From Roseomonas xinghualingensis (GTDB taxonomy: Bacteria > Pseudomonadota > Alphaproteobacteria > Acetobacterales > Acetobacteraceae): a DNA stretch of 64,000 nt. Under the pieces are notes generated by a model that worked only from the letters and a program-made list of their open reading frames with translations, made no database searches and was not told the origin of the DNA. Position 1 is the first letter of the stretch, and every line of letters begins with the position of its first letter. The translations under genes were made by a program, and so were the position numbers. The stretch covers positions 261,764 through 325,763 of the forward strand of contig NZ_JAOXLP010000002.1 in assembly GCF_025791835.1 (NCBI RefSeq), read 5' to 3'. Below, one piece after another: positions 25,285 to 34,285 of this stretch.

Positions 25285-26490
25285 TCAGGCCGCCTGCGGC
25301 AGCGCCCGCAACCGCCGCGCGGGAGAGGCCAGGATCACCCCCGCCTGCATCATGAACCCCGCCGCCGATGCCGCGAGGCAGGCGCCCGCCCCATAGTGCG
25401 CCGCCAGGAGCGCCCCGATCGCGGCGCCCAGCGGCCGGGCACCGAAGGTTGCCGTCAGTACCACCGCCGAGACGCGCCCCAGCATCGCCTGCGGGGTCAC
25501 CGTCTGGCGCAGGGTGGTGGTGTTGATGGTCCAGAGGATCGGCCCCGCCCCGAAGAGGAACATGGCCGCACCCGCCAGGGCGGCGGATGGCAGCGCCAGC
25601 GTCGCGAGCATCAGAAGCGATGCCACGGCCGCCATGCAGGGCCCGGTGGCGATCAGCCCGCCCAGCGTCATCCGTGCCGCCAGGGCGGGGGCCGCCAGCG
25701 CGCCCGCCACCATGCCGGCGCCGACCAGCCCGAGCGTCCCCCCCACTTCAGCCGCCGTGAGGCCGATGGAATGGACCGCATGGACCACATAGGCCGCGAG
25801 CAGGACGAACCAGGCCGTGTTGAACACCACCGCCGTCACCAGGATGGGCCGCAGCAATTCATGGGAGAGGACGAAGCCGATCCCCTCGCGAAGCTCCCGC
25901 CCCAGGTTCCGCCGCGCGGGAACCGCGCGAGGCGGCTCGGGCACCCCCGCCAGCAGCCCCGCCGCCAGGAAGGAAAGCCCCGCTGCCACCCCATAGGCTG
26001 GCGATGCGCCCAGCCAGCCGATCAGCGCGCCTCCCAGGGCTGGCCCGGCCGTGAAGGCGCCGCTGCGTCCCAGTTCGAGCCAGCGATTGGCGGCGGCAAG
26101 GCCCTCGCGCGGCACCAGGGCCGGGAGCAGGGCAGGGGCCGCCACCCCCTGCGCCACCGTGCCCGCCGCGCCCAGGAATCCCAGCGCCGCCAGGACAGGA
26201 AGGTCCAGCCGCCCGATGGCGGCCAGGGCGAGGATGGCTATCAGCACCCCCGCCCGCAGCGCCTCCGCTCCCATCATCAGCCGCCGGCGGGAGAAGCGGT
26301 CCGCCAGCACGCCAGCCGGCAGGGAGAGCAGCAGGAAGGGAAGGGTCTGCGCCGCCTGCAACCACCCCGTCTCCGTCGCGCCCGCGCCCAGGGCCAGAAC
26401 GGCCAGCAGCGGCGCGGCCGCCAGGGCGACTTGCTCGGAGGACTGGGCCGCGAGGTTGGAGAGGACAAGGCGGCGGAAGGCATGGGGCAT
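25285..26490 (-). CDS. MFS transporter (enterobactin-exporter/DHA-like)
   Basis: This 401-residue inner-membrane carrier has about 10-12 hydrophobic segments. The loop between helices 2 and 3 reads GVLADRFSRRRLMMGAEALRAG, the MFS signature A region. LAPALLP, GALIGWLG and LGALLAAHYGAGA resemble the EntS/MFS_3 group. Such carriers usually export siderophores or drugs by proton exchange. The cluster context gives no substrate. It is divergent from an SDR gene by 172 bp. The C-terminus is short and cytoplasmic. Confidence 0.88.
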   Translation of the reverse strand: MPHAFRRLVLSNLAAQSSEQVALAAAPLLAVLALGAGATETGWLQAAQTLPFLLLSLPAGVLADRFSRRRLMMGAEALRAGVLIAILALAAIGRLDLPVLAALGFLGAAGTVAQGVAAPALLPALVPREGLAAANRWLELGRSGAFTAGPALGGALIGWLGASPAYGVAAGLSFLAAGLLAGVPEPPRAVPARRNLGRELREGIGFVLSHELLRPILVTAVVFNTAWFVLLAAYVVHAVHSIGLTAAEVGGTLGLVGAGMVAGALAAPALAARMTLGGLIATGPCMAAVASLLMLATLALPSAALAGAAMFLFGAGPILWTINTTTLRQTVTPQAMLGRVSAVVLTATFGARPLGAAIGALLAAHYGAGACLAASAAGFMMQAGVILASPARRLRALPQAA

Positions 26491-26662
26491 GGGAGCGAAT
26501 CCGGCTGTGTCACCACAGCCTCCTCATGCCGTCCTCGCAGCGCTTCCCGTTGCTTGCGCCGCAATCCCTGGCAGGTTGCTTGCACGGCACCGCCGCCTGG
26601 CGCCATCTGGCCCCCGCCAGAATGCCATGCAGGCTCCCACCCGCCCTCAGGATGACGCAACC

Positions 26663-27403
26663 ATGAGCGACAGCCCCAGGATCATGCTGCTGACCGGCGC
26701 CAGCCGGGGCATCGGCCATGCCACGGTGAAGCGCTTCCAGGGCGAGGGCTGGCGCATCCTCACCGTCTCCCGTCAGCCCTTTTCCGAGGAATGCCGCTGG
26801 CCCGGGGCCCGATGGGGCCATATCCAGGCCGATCTCTCCGATCCCGCCCAGGTGGAGGCAATGATCGCCGAGGTGCGGGAACGCCTGCCCGAAGGCCGCC
26901 TGCATGCCCTGGTCAACAATGCCGGCATCTCGCCCAAGGGGGAGGGCGGCGCGCGGCTGGGCGCGCTGGATTCAGATCACGCGGTCTGGACCTCGGTCTT
27001 CAACGTGAACCTCTTTTCCACCGCCGCGCTGGCGCGCGGGCTTTTCCCCGAGCTGAAGGCGGGGGGCGCCAGCATCGTGAACGTCACCTCGATCGTGGGC
27101 TCGCGCGTGCATCCCTTCGCGGGCGCCGCCTATGCCTGCTCCAAGGCCGCGCTGGCGGCGCTGACGCGGGAACTGGCCTATGAATTCGGCGCCCATGGCG
27201 TGCGGGTGAACGCCATTGCGCCCGGCGAGATCGACACCGCCATTCTCTCCCCCGGCACGGAGGACATCGTGGAGCGGCAAATTCCCATGCGCCGCCTGGG
27301 CACGGCGGACGAGGTGGCGGAGACGATCCTGTTCCTCTGCTCCAAGGCTTCGTCCTACGTGAACGGCGCCGAGATCCACATCAATGGCGGGCAGCACGTC
27401 TAG
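26663..27403 (+). CDS. Short-chain dehydrogenase/reductase
   Basis: This 246-residue NAD(P)-dependent oxidoreductase has the cofactor loop TGASRGIGHA (residues 12-21), the NNAGIS motif near 93, the catalytic Ser in VTSIVGS, and YACSKAAL with Tyr and Lys. The end HINGGQHV is typical of classical SDRs related to FabG. The ATG at 26663 is used; an in-frame ATG at 26627 would add 12 residues. It is a single gene, divergent from the MFS gene. The substrate is unknown. Confidence 0.9.
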   Translation: MSDSPRIMLLTGASRGIGHATVKRFQGEGWRILTVSRQPFSEECRWPGARWGHIQADLSDPAQVEAMIAEVRERLPEGRLHALVNNAGISPKGEGGARLGALDSDHAVWTSVFNVNLFSTAALARGLFPELKAGGASIVNVTSIVGSRVHPFAGAAYACSKAALAALTRELAYEFGAHGVRVNAIAPGEIDTAILSPGTEDIVERQIPMRRLGTADEVAETILFLCSKASSYVNGAEIHINGGQHV

Positions 27404-27535
27404 GATATCCGGGAACACCTGCGAGCGATCGGTCTGTGCCTGTTGCTTCACCAATCCCAATTGGCACAGCGTCCGTCACAGGCGGGGAGACTGCCGCATT
27501 CCGCGATGGACGACCGGACTTCGGAGCACCACCGC

Positions 27536-27811
27536 ATGAGCATCCCTGAGCCGTACAAGAAGACGCCCGAGTTCGATCAGGAAACGCTGCCAGCGGGCAT
27601 CCGGAATGCGCACAGTACGAAAGCCGGCGTCTGGGGCCTGCTGCGCGTGCTGGAAGGCGAGGTTGACCTGATCTTCCATGAACCACGGCGCTCGGTGCGT
27701 GTATCGGCCGGCCATCCAGCGACCATACCGCCCGAAGCCGTCCACCACGTCGAAGCCCAGGGCCCCATGCGGATGCGGGTGGAGTTCTACCACGAGCCGC
27801 CGCTCCCCTAG
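27536..27811 (+). CDS. DUF1971 (TehB-like/YeaR) domain protein
   Basis: This 91-residue beta-sandwich protein has KKTPEFDQETLPAGIRNAHSTK at the start, then GVWGLLRVLEGEVDLIF and TIPPEAVHHVEA. This matches the DUF1971 family, seen as stand-alone YeaR-like proteins and as a domain fused to tellurite-resistance methyltransferase TehB. The stand-alone form is linked to nitrate and nitrite stress in enterobacteria; that may not apply here. An ATG at 27506 is an alternative start. It converges on a Bug receptor gene. Confidence 0.8.
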   Translation: MSIPEPYKKTPEFDQETLPAGIRNAHSTKAGVWGLLRVLEGEVDLIFHEPRRSVRVSAGHPATIPPEAVHHVEAQGPMRMRVEFYHEPPLP

Positions 27812-27840
27812 CCCCGGCGCAGGAAAGCCTGGAGCGGACA

Positions 27841-27866
27841 GCTTGCGGGCGACGCCGCCCGCAAGC
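27841..27866. terminator. Hairpin between the convergent DUF1971 and Bug receptor genes
   Basis: The 10-bp perfect stem GCTTGCGGGC (27841-27850) with GCCCGCAAGC (27857-27866) has a 6-base loop. It lacks a T-run. It is placed between two convergent stop codons. Confidence 0.6.
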
Positions 27867-27877
27867 CTGAACCGGTC

Positions 27878-28855
27878 CTATTCGACGCGCAGGTTCTTGC
27901 GGCGGATGAAGGCGCCCCAATCCGCGCTGTCCTTCGCCACGCTGTCGCGCACGAACTGCGCGCTGCCCTGCATCGGCTCCAGATACTGGTCGCGCAGGGC
28001 CTTGGAGACGGTGGGGTCCTGGAGCGCCTTGCGGATGGCCGCGTTGATCCGGTCCACCAGCGGCGCCGGCATGCCGGCAGGCCCGACCATCGCGTACCAG
28101 CCGGGCATGACCAGCCCTTCCAGTCCCAGCTCCTTCAGCGTCGGCACCTCGGGCAAGGACGCCACCCGCTCGCGCGTCAGCAGTGCGAGGGCGGTGACAT
28201 TGCCCGCCAGCGCCTGCGGCAGCGCGGTGACCAGCGGGATCACCATGCAATCCGTCTCGCCGGTCATCACGCTGGTCAGCGAGGGACCGGAGCCGTTGAA
28301 GGGCACATGCGTCATCTTCACGCCGGCCGTATCCGTCAGCATCTCCATGGAGAGATGCGTCGAGTTGCCGATGCCGACGCTGGCGAAGGTCAGCCGCTCC
28401 GGCTCGGCCTTGGCGCGCTCGATCAGCTGCGCGACGCTCTTGATGCCGCTCTTCGGCCCCGCGATCAGGACCAGCGCGGTATCCACCACGGGCGCGATAT
28501 AGGTGAAGTCGCGCGCCGCGTCGTAGTTCAGCTTCGAGTAGAGGTTCGGGTTGAAGCTGAACAGCGAGACGCCGCCGAGGAGCACGCCGCTGCCATCGGG
28601 GCGGGACTGCTTCAGCGCGTTCACCGCGATCAGGCCGTTCGCGCCGGCGCGGTTGTCCACCACCACCGTCTGCCCCAGCTCACGACCCATCACCTCCGCG
28701 ATCAGCCGCGCGATCACATCCGTGCCGCCGCCCGGCGGCTGCGGGACGAAGAGCCGCATGATGGAGGGAAGGCTGTCCTGGGCCGAAGCCGTGCCCGCGG
28801 CCAGGGTGCTCGCCAGCAGGGCAGCAGCGCCGCGCCGGGTGATGATGGGACTCAT
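27878..28855 (-). CDS. Tripartite tricarboxylate transporter receptor (Bug/TctC family)
   Basis: This 325-residue periplasmic receptor has signal peptide MSPIITRRGAAALLASTLAAGTASA. The mature start reads IMRLFVPQPPGGGTDVIARLIAE, followed by VVVDNRAGANGLIAVNAL, both diagnostic for the family. The ATG at 28855 is preferred to upstream codons because the signal peptide begins there. It is downstream of the creatinase-like M24 gene by 72 bp on the same strand, so the two likely form an operon under the TetR-type regulator. The ligand is then perhaps the M24 substrate or product, which is inference. Confidence 0.92.
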   Translation of the reverse strand: MSPIITRRGAAALLASTLAAGTASAQDSLPSIMRLFVPQPPGGGTDVIARLIAEVMGRELGQTVVVDNRAGANGLIAVNALKQSRPDGSGVLLGGVSLFSFNPNLYSKLNYDAARDFTYIAPVVDTALVLIAGPKSGIKSVAQLIERAKAEPERLTFASVGIGNSTHLSMEMLTDTAGVKMTHVPFNGSGPSLTSVMTGETDCMVIPLVTALPQALAGNVTALALLTRERVASLPEVPTLKELGLEGLVMPGWYAMVGPAGMPAPLVDRINAAIRKALQDPTVSKALRDQYLEPMQGSAQFVRDSVAKDSADWGAFIRRKNLRVE

Positions 28856-28927
28856 GGGCTGTTCTCTGTCTTTGCGAAAGGAATGGACTTGAGGCCGTGG
28901 CGCCGGCAGGGCCGGCGCCACCTGCGA

Positions 28928-30118
28928 TCAGAGGATGGTCTGGGACGCGATGTCCTTGGGCGCACGGGTCAGCACCTCGGGGCTTGCCCCGACCACCACG
29001 GTGTCATCATGCCGGAAGCCGCCCAGGCCCCATTCGTAGAGGCCGGGCTCGGCCGAATACACCTCGTTCTCCAGCAGCGGGCGGCTGTTGAAGGCCATGT
29101 CCTCGGGGAACTCATGGCCCAGCGTGCCCATGCCATGACCGGTGCGGTGCAGGATCAGGTCGGCGCAGCCCGCGCGCTCGATCACCGCCTGGGCGGCCGC
29201 ATCGATGTCCGAGACCGGGCGACCGGTCACCGCGGCCTCGCAGGCGGCCTCGTTCGCGGCGCGGGCCGTCTCGTAGAGGAAGACCTGGCGTTCGCTGGGG
29301 CGCCCGCAGAACCAGGTGCGCTCATTCTCCACCACCAGCCCGTTCACGCGCGGGATGACGATGTTCACCAGCCCGTCGCCCTTCTCGATGCGCGCGCCGG
29401 AGGAGCGGCCATCGCCATGCGGGGCGCAGCTCGCCGGGCCGGAAAGGGTCCAGCAGCGCATGATCTCCAGATGCTCGCCAGGGAAGCGCCGGGCGGATTC
29501 CTCGGCCAGCAGCGCCGCCATGGCCATGTCCATCTCCTGGACCAGCCGCCCGGGGCGGATGGCCTCGCGATAGCGGTCCTGCACCCAGTCGGTGAGGGAG
29601 GCGATCTGGCGCAGCAGCGCGATCTCCTCAGGGTGCTTCACCCAGCGGAGGGAACGGCAGCCCGCCGTCATCGGCTCAAGCTTCAACCCTGGCAGCAGGG
29701 AGGCCGCGCGGGACAGCGGGCCGCTGCCGGCATCCACCCCGATGCGGCCCCGCGCCAGCCCCGCGCGCGTCAGCCGGTCCGCCACCATATCCGCCCATTG
29801 CGGCATCAGCGGCACGCGGCGCGTCAGGCGCGGGTGCTCGGCATAGAACTCGGCATCCGTGACCCAGAGCTTCCCGGCCTCGATGCCGAAGCGCCAGTGA
29901 TTGGTGGACAGCTCGTTGAGGACGACGAAGGGCGTCCCGTTGCGCGGTACCACGCAGACGATCGGCCGCTCCCAGACCTGAACATCGGTGCTGAAATTCG
30001 TGGCGAACTGGAAGAAATCCGCGCTGGTGAAGGCCAGTGCGTCCAGCCCGTGCCGGTCCATAAGGGCGTGCATCAGCCCCCAGCGGTGGTCACGCGCGGC
30101 ATTGCCCAGGAAAGCCAT
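28928..30118 (-). CDS. M24 family protein, creatinase/DddP-like
   Basis: This 396-residue pita-bread-fold protein has an N-terminal creatinase domain (1-145) and a C-terminal catalytic domain. HRTGHGMG and SAEPGLYEWG keep the His and Glu of the metal site. The first half of the site is changed: VIPRVNGLVVENERTW stands where aminopeptidases have DxGA...GYxSDxTRT, so the first Asp is missing and the second is Glu. The PxxxGxxxxxERT pattern resembles creatinase and the DMSP lyase DddP, which do not act as standard dimetal peptidases. A C-N or C-S hydrolase or lyase is therefore more likely than Xaa-Pro peptidase. It probably forms an operon with the Bug receptor gene. Confidence 0.85.
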   Translation of the reverse strand: MAFLGNAARDHRWGLMHALMDRHGLDALAFTSADFFQFATNFSTDVQVWERPIVCVVPRNGTPFVVLNELSTNHWRFGIEAGKLWVTDAEFYAEHPRLTRRVPLMPQWADMVADRLTRAGLARGRIGVDAGSGPLSRAASLLPGLKLEPMTAGCRSLRWVKHPEEIALLRQIASLTDWVQDRYREAIRPGRLVQEMDMAMAALLAEESARRFPGEHLEIMRCWTLSGPASCAPHGDGRSSGARIEKGDGLVNIVIPRVNGLVVENERTWFCGRPSERQVFLYETARAANEAACEAAVTGRPVSDIDAAAQAVIERAGCADLILHRTGHGMGTLGHEFPEDMAFNSRPLLENEVYSAEPGLYEWGLGGFRHDDTVVVGASPEVLTRAPKDIASQTIL

Positions 30119-30147
30119 CTGTTCGGAGATCCCTCACTTAACTAAAT

Positions 30148-30161
30148 ACAGACTGGCCTGT
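30148..30161. promoter_or_regulatory. Imperfect palindrome, candidate TetR operator
   Basis: The 14-bp ACAGACTGGCCTGT has matching ends ACAG-C and G-CTGT. It lies in the 106-bp gap between the divergent M24 and TetR genes, next to the AT-rich runs ACTAAATACA and TTTGTTTTAA that could be promoter elements. Assignment rests on position and symmetry only. Confidence 0.5.
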
Positions 30162-30224
30162 TTGTTTTAATCCGGTCAAGGTTCCGTACCGGCATCAAGC
30201 CGCACAGGGAGGAATGACAATCCG

Positions 30225-30857
30225 ATGTCGAAGCCGCCGGAACCGCATGGAGCCGCCTCCAGCCGACAGGCGCAGCGATCGGCCGATATGCGGCGGCGCC
30301 TCTGCCAGGCCGCGATCGATGTGCTCTGCGATGTCGGCTACGAAAGGCTTTCAACGCCGCTGATCGCAGCGCGGGCCGGGGTGTCGCGCGGCGCGCAGAC
30401 TCATCATTTCCCGGCCAAGGCGGACCTGATGGTCGGCGCCTTCCGGCATCTTCTCCAGAGCTGGGAGGAGGCGCGCGTCGCTACCTTCGGCACCACCGAC
30501 CCGCCCCGCGTGACGCTGGAAACCTATCTCCGATTCGCCTGGCGCGAGATCTTCGGCAAGCCGAGCTATGTGGCCGCGCTGGAGCTGATGATGGCCGCCC
30601 GCGCCGATGAGCGGCTGGGCGGGCAGCTGCGCGAGGCGCTGGACGAATGGGCCGTGCGGCGCGGCGCGGTCTGGCGGGAGGTGCTGCGCTTCTCCGGCCT
30701 GCGGGACGACGATGCGTTCCAGCACATCAACATGTCCCTGCTGCGCGGCATGGCCGTGCACCGGGGCTTCAACCACGCCGAATCCGAGAATGAGGCGGTG
30801 CTGGATGAGTGGATCGCCCTGGTGCGGCATATGGGAGTGGTCCCGCCCGCGCCCTGA
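30225..30857 (+). CDS. TetR family transcriptional regulator
   Basis: This 210-residue regulator has an N-terminal helix-turn-helix at about residues 25-70: RRRLCQAAIDVLCDVGYERL, then STPLIAARAGVSRGAQTHHFPAKADLM. The C-terminal ligand domain is helical. TetR proteins usually repress an adjacent divergent operon, here the M24 plus Bug receptor genes. The ATG at 30225 follows GGAGGAATGAC. An inducer cannot be predicted. Confidence 0.88.
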   Translation: MSKPPEPHGAASSRQAQRSADMRRRLCQAAIDVLCDVGYERLSTPLIAARAGVSRGAQTHHFPAKADLMVGAFRHLLQSWEEARVATFGTTDPPRVTLETYLRFAWREIFGKPSYVAALELMMAARADERLGGQLREALDEWAVRRGAVWREVLRFSGLRDDDAFQHINMSLLRGMAVHRGFNHAESENEAVLDEWIALVRHMGVVPPAP

Positions 30858-30870
30858 GACGGGCGTGCGG

Positions 30871-31728
30871 TCAGGCCAGCTGGTCCAGCCCCGCCCGCAG
30901 CGATCCGTCCGGGTCCTCCACCAGCCCTTCCCGGAGGAACAGGTCGATCAGCACCAGGTTCACATTGAACTTCACGCTGTCCGTGTCCCGCACCGCCTCC
31001 AGCACGCGCCGGATGGGCCAGAGCTCGAAGCGCTCCACCTCGTCGTCATTCGGCCTGGGGATCACATCCTCCGGCATCTCCAGGTCGAAGAGATGCAGCA
31101 GGTCCCGCCGCATCCCCTCATCGGTCCGCATGATGTAGGAGACCCGCCCCACTGGCCGTGCCTTCACCGCCAGATCGGCGGGGATGGAGGCTTCCTCCTC
31201 CGCCTCCTTCACCAGGCAGCGCTCCGGCGTGAGGCCGGCGGGGATGCCGCCCGCCACCACATTGTCCATCTGCCCCGGCGCCACCGCCTTGTCCTTCGAG
31301 CGCCAGCCCACCCAGAGGTGAAGCCCGCCATCCGGTCCAGGAGGCCGCCGCACCAGCCCGTTCACATGCACGCCCTGGCTGATGATGCCGAGCGCGGGCA
31401 GCACGCCCCGGTCCACCGTCGCCAGCACCGGCCCCTCCGGGCTGGCGCGCACGTCGAACTCCTCGCCCCGGATGCGCCCGAAGCCCGACTTCGCCAGGGT
31501 TCGCCCGATTTCCGCCAGGGCATGGCTGCGGGCGGCCACGCCTCGCACGCTCGCGGCCAGCGAAACCCCGCCCGGCCCGAAATGCACGGTCTTCGGCAGG
31601 AAGGTGAGGGCACGCGCCGCATCCGGCTCCAGCCATCCCACCTGGGCCTCCCCGATGCGGAAGGGCAGGTAGCCGGCCGGGGACGGGATGTTGTTGCAGG
31701 CGGCGATGTGGCGGCTGAAGCGTTCCAT
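30871..31728 (-). CDS. DUF4743 Nudix hydrolase
   Basis: This 285-residue protein has an N-terminal DUF4743 region (MERFSRHIAACNNI to about residue 125) and a Nudix domain. The Nudix box reads AGGIPAGLTPERCLVKEAEEEASI, with Lys where Arg is usual in REUXEE. This architecture is shared with the Nudix part of yeast Tnr3-like thiamine pyrophosphokinases and plant NUDT20/24 proteins, some of which hydrolyse oxidised thiamine diphosphate. A house-cleaning role is plausible; the substrate is not proven. The ATG at 31728 follows AGGGAC. The gene converges on the TetR gene with a 13-bp gap. Confidence 0.88.
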   Translation of the reverse strand: MERFSRHIAACNNIPSPAGYLPFRIGEAQVGWLEPDAARALTFLPKTVHFGPGGVSLAASVRGVAARSHALAEIGRTLAKSGFGRIRGEEFDVRASPEGPVLATVDRGVLPALGIISQGVHVNGLVRRPPGPDGGLHLWVGWRSKDKAVAPGQMDNVVAGGIPAGLTPERCLVKEAEEEASIPADLAVKARPVGRVSYIMRTDEGMRRDLLHLFDLEMPEDVIPRPNDDEVERFELWPIRRVLEAVRDTDSVKFNVNLVLIDLFLREGLVEDPDGSLRAGLDQLA

Positions 31729-31936
31729 GTCCCTATTCTGCCCTGTGAAGCCCGCCCCGGCATCCCCGCCATGCGGCGCCGTGGCTGGCGCCGGAGCATG
31801 TAAGGCCCCATCTCCCCTCTCAAGGCCGTTCCGCCCCCGGCGGAGTCCGGCATCCCATACCGGTTCCGCCCATCGTGGCTCCGGCCTTCCACCGGGCCGC
31901 CCATGACCTGCCGCGCGACCGTCTCGGAGTTCTCGC

Positions 31937-33847
31937 GTGCCTCCCACAGCACCTGACCAAACCGCCCAGCGCGGCGATCTTTCCACCCTCCGGACCCTTG
32001 CCCCCTATCTCTGGCCCAAGGGCGAGACCGGGCTGCGCGTGCGCGTCGTCGCCGCGCTTCTGTTGCTGGTGGCGGCGAAGGTGGCGAATGTCCTCGTCCC
32101 GCTCGCCTATGCGCGTGCCGTCGATGCGCTGACACCCCATGTCGGCGAGGGGGCGGGCACGGCGGCGGCCGTTCTCACGGTGCCGGTGGCGCTGGTGGTC
32201 GGCTATGGCCTTCTGCGCATCGCCTCCAGCGCCTTCGGGGAACTGCGCGACGCCGTCTTCACCAAGGTGCAGGCCCGCGCCGCCCGGCGCATCGCGCTGC
32301 AGGTCTTCACCCATCTGCACGCCCTGTCCCTGCGCTTCCACCTGGACCGACAGACGGGCGGCGTCTCCCGCATCATCGAGCGCGGGACGAGGGGCATCAA
32401 CTTCGTCCTCGACTTCATGCTCTTCAACATCATCCCCACCATCTTCGAGATCCTGATGGTGGCGGCGATCCTGTGGAAGCTGTTCGACTTCAGCTTCGCC
32501 GCCGTCACGCTGGGGACGATCGCGGTCTATGTCGCCTTCACGCTGTTGTTCACCAACTGGCGCCTCCAGTTCCGGCGCCGGATGAACGACACGGATCAGG
32601 AGGCGAATACCCGCGCCATTGACAGCCTGCTGAACTACGAGACGGTCAAGTATTTCGGCAATGAGCGCCACGAGCAGCGCCGCTACGACGCCTCGCTGGA
32701 ACGCTACGAGCAGGCCTATAACCGCTCCGAGGTCTCGCTGAATGTCCTCAACATGGGGCAGGCGGCGATCATCGCGCTGGGCCTGACGGGCGTGATGCTG
32801 ATGGCCGCGCAGGGCGTGGCCGCCGGGCGCATGACGGTCGGCGACTTCGTGCTGGTGAACACCTATCTCATCCAGCTCTACCTTCCGCTGAACTTCCTGG
32901 GCTTCGTCTATCGCGAGATGAAGCAGGGGCTGGTGGACATGGAGGCCATGTTCAGCCTGCTCCGCCAGTCCCGCGAAGTGGCGGACAAGCCCGGCGCCCC
33001 GCCCCTGCCGGCGGGCCCCGGAGAGGTGCGCTTCGAGGATGTGCGCTTCGGCTACAACCGCAACCGCGAGATCCTGCACGGGGTCAGCTTCACGGTGGAG
33101 CCCGGGAAGATGCTGGCCATCGTTGGCCCCACCGGCGCCGGCAAGTCCACCATCTCCCGCCTGATGTTCCGCTTCTACGACGTGTGGGACGGCCGCGTGA
33201 CCATCGACGGCGCCGACCTGCGGGATGTGACGCAGGAGAGCGTGCGCGCCGCCATCGGCGTGGTGCCGCAGGACACGGTGCTGTTCAACGACACGATCTT
33301 CTACAACATCGCCTATGGCCGCCCCGACGCCACCGAGGAGCAGGTGATCGAGGCCGCGAAGCTGGCCCAGGTGCATGATTTCGTGATGCGCCTTCCGGAA
33401 GGCTACAAGACCCGCGTTGGCGAGCGCGGCCTGAAGCTCTCGGGCGGCGAGAAGCAGCGCGTGGCCATCGCGCGCACCATCCTGAAGGACCCCCGCATCC
33501 TGATCCTGGACGAGGCGACCAGTGCGTTGGACACCCGCACGGAGCAGGAGATCCAGTCCGCCCTGCGCGGGGTGGCGCGGGGCCGCACCACGCTGGTGAT
33601 CGCCCACCGCCTTTCCACCGTGGTGGAGGCGGACGAGATCATCGTGCTCTCCGAAGGCCGCATCGCCGAGCGCGGCACCCATGCCCAGCTGGTCGCCGCA
33701 GGGGGCATCTATGCCGGCATGTGGCGCCGCCAGGCCCAGGCGGTGGCGCTCGCCGAAGCCGCCGCGGCGGCCCGCGATGCCTCTCCGGCGCCCGGAGATC
33801 TGGACACCTCATCGGCGATGGGGTCTTCCACCCCGGCATCCGCCTGA
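31937..33847 (+). CDS. Atm1-type ABC exporter (fused permease and ATPase)
   Basis: This is a 636-residue half-transporter of the Atm1/HMT group, which moves glutathione-bound sulfur or metal species across the membrane and supports Fe-S biogenesis or metal detoxification. Six membrane helices occupy about residues 35-310. The family marker IDSLLNYETVKYFGNE lies near 230. The ATPase has Walker A GPTGAGKST, Q-loop VVPQDTVLFND, signature LSGGEKQRVAIAR, Walker B ILILDEATSALD and the H-loop AHRLST. The start is a GTG at 31937 with GGAG upstream. A small hypothetical gene follows after 38 bp. Confidence 0.93.
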   Translation: MPPTAPDQTAQRGDLSTLRTLAPYLWPKGETGLRVRVVAALLLLVAAKVANVLVPLAYARAVDALTPHVGEGAGTAAAVLTVPVALVVGYGLLRIASSAFGELRDAVFTKVQARAARRIALQVFTHLHALSLRFHLDRQTGGVSRIIERGTRGINFVLDFMLFNIIPTIFEILMVAAILWKLFDFSFAAVTLGTIAVYVAFTLLFTNWRLQFRRRMNDTDQEANTRAIDSLLNYETVKYFGNERHEQRRYDASLERYEQAYNRSEVSLNVLNMGQAAIIALGLTGVMLMAAQGVAAGRMTVGDFVLVNTYLIQLYLPLNFLGFVYREMKQGLVDMEAMFSLLRQSREVADKPGAPPLPAGPGEVRFEDVRFGYNRNREILHGVSFTVEPGKMLAIVGPTGAGKSTISRLMFRFYDVWDGRVTIDGADLRDVTQESVRAAIGVVPQDTVLFNDTIFYNIAYGRPDATEEQVIEAAKLAQVHDFVMRLPEGYKTRVGERGLKLSGGEKQRVAIARTILKDPRILILDEATSALDTRTEQEIQSALRGVARGRTTLVIAHRLSTVVEADEIIVLSEGRIAERGTHAQLVAAGGIYAGMWRRQAQAVALAEAAAAARDASPAPGDLDTSSAMGSSTPASA

Positions 33848-33885
33848 CCATCTCACCGTAACTTTTGATATAGGAGGCCCCGGGA

Positions 33886-34149
33886 ATGTCCCTGGACCCG
33901 CAAGGAATGGCACCCGAGGATCTGAGCCATGCAGGCTCGGTCACCGATAAGGCGATTGAATACATGATGGAGCAGGGCATCGCCCCGATCTCCGTGGCAT
34001 CCGCCCTGCTGGGCGGCGCGCTGGGCCTGATGGCCCGCACCATGGAGGACCAGGCTATCGCCCGCGTGCTCCGCAGTGCCCTGATGTCGGTGGAGAGCGG
34101 CGAACTGCAGGAGATGCGGGCGCAGTCCGCGCCGCCGCAGGCCTCCTGA
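33886..34149 (+). CDS. Small hypothetical protein with a helical hydrophobic centre
   Basis: This 87-residue protein is not recognised. It has an acidic N-terminus (SLDPQGMAPEDLSHAGSV), an amphipathic helix (DKAIEYMMEQGI) and a hydrophobic stretch (ISVASALLGGALGLMARTM). A second helix and a polar tail follow. A strong ribosome site (AGGAGG at 33871-33876) supports translation. It lies 38 bp after the Atm1-type exporter gene, so it may be in that operon. The single hydrophobic stretch is short for a true membrane span; peripheral attachment is possible. Confidence 0.7.
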   Translation: MSLDPQGMAPEDLSHAGSVTDKAIEYMMEQGIAPISVASALLGGALGLMARTMEDQAIARVLRSALMSVESGELQEMRAQSAPPQAS

Positions 34150-34176
34150 CCGCCCTCATCCTTTGACCCTCATCAC

Positions 34177-34205
34177 TTGACTCTGGGGCGCGGCGCCTCC
34201 ATACG
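34177..34205 (+). promoter_or_regulatory. Possible promoter of rpmB
   Basis: TTGACT (34177-34182) and CATACG (34200-34205) are separated by 17 bp, about 80 bp before the rpmB start. The -35 element is close to consensus and the -10 element is poor. A second TTGACC lies just upstream (34163-34168). Confidence 0.35.
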
Positions 34206-34285
34206 CCGCCCTTCCAGACAGTTCACCACCGTGCCCCGTGCCTTCATGCATGGCCGCGCGGCCCGAAGACCCAGGGGTTTCCACC

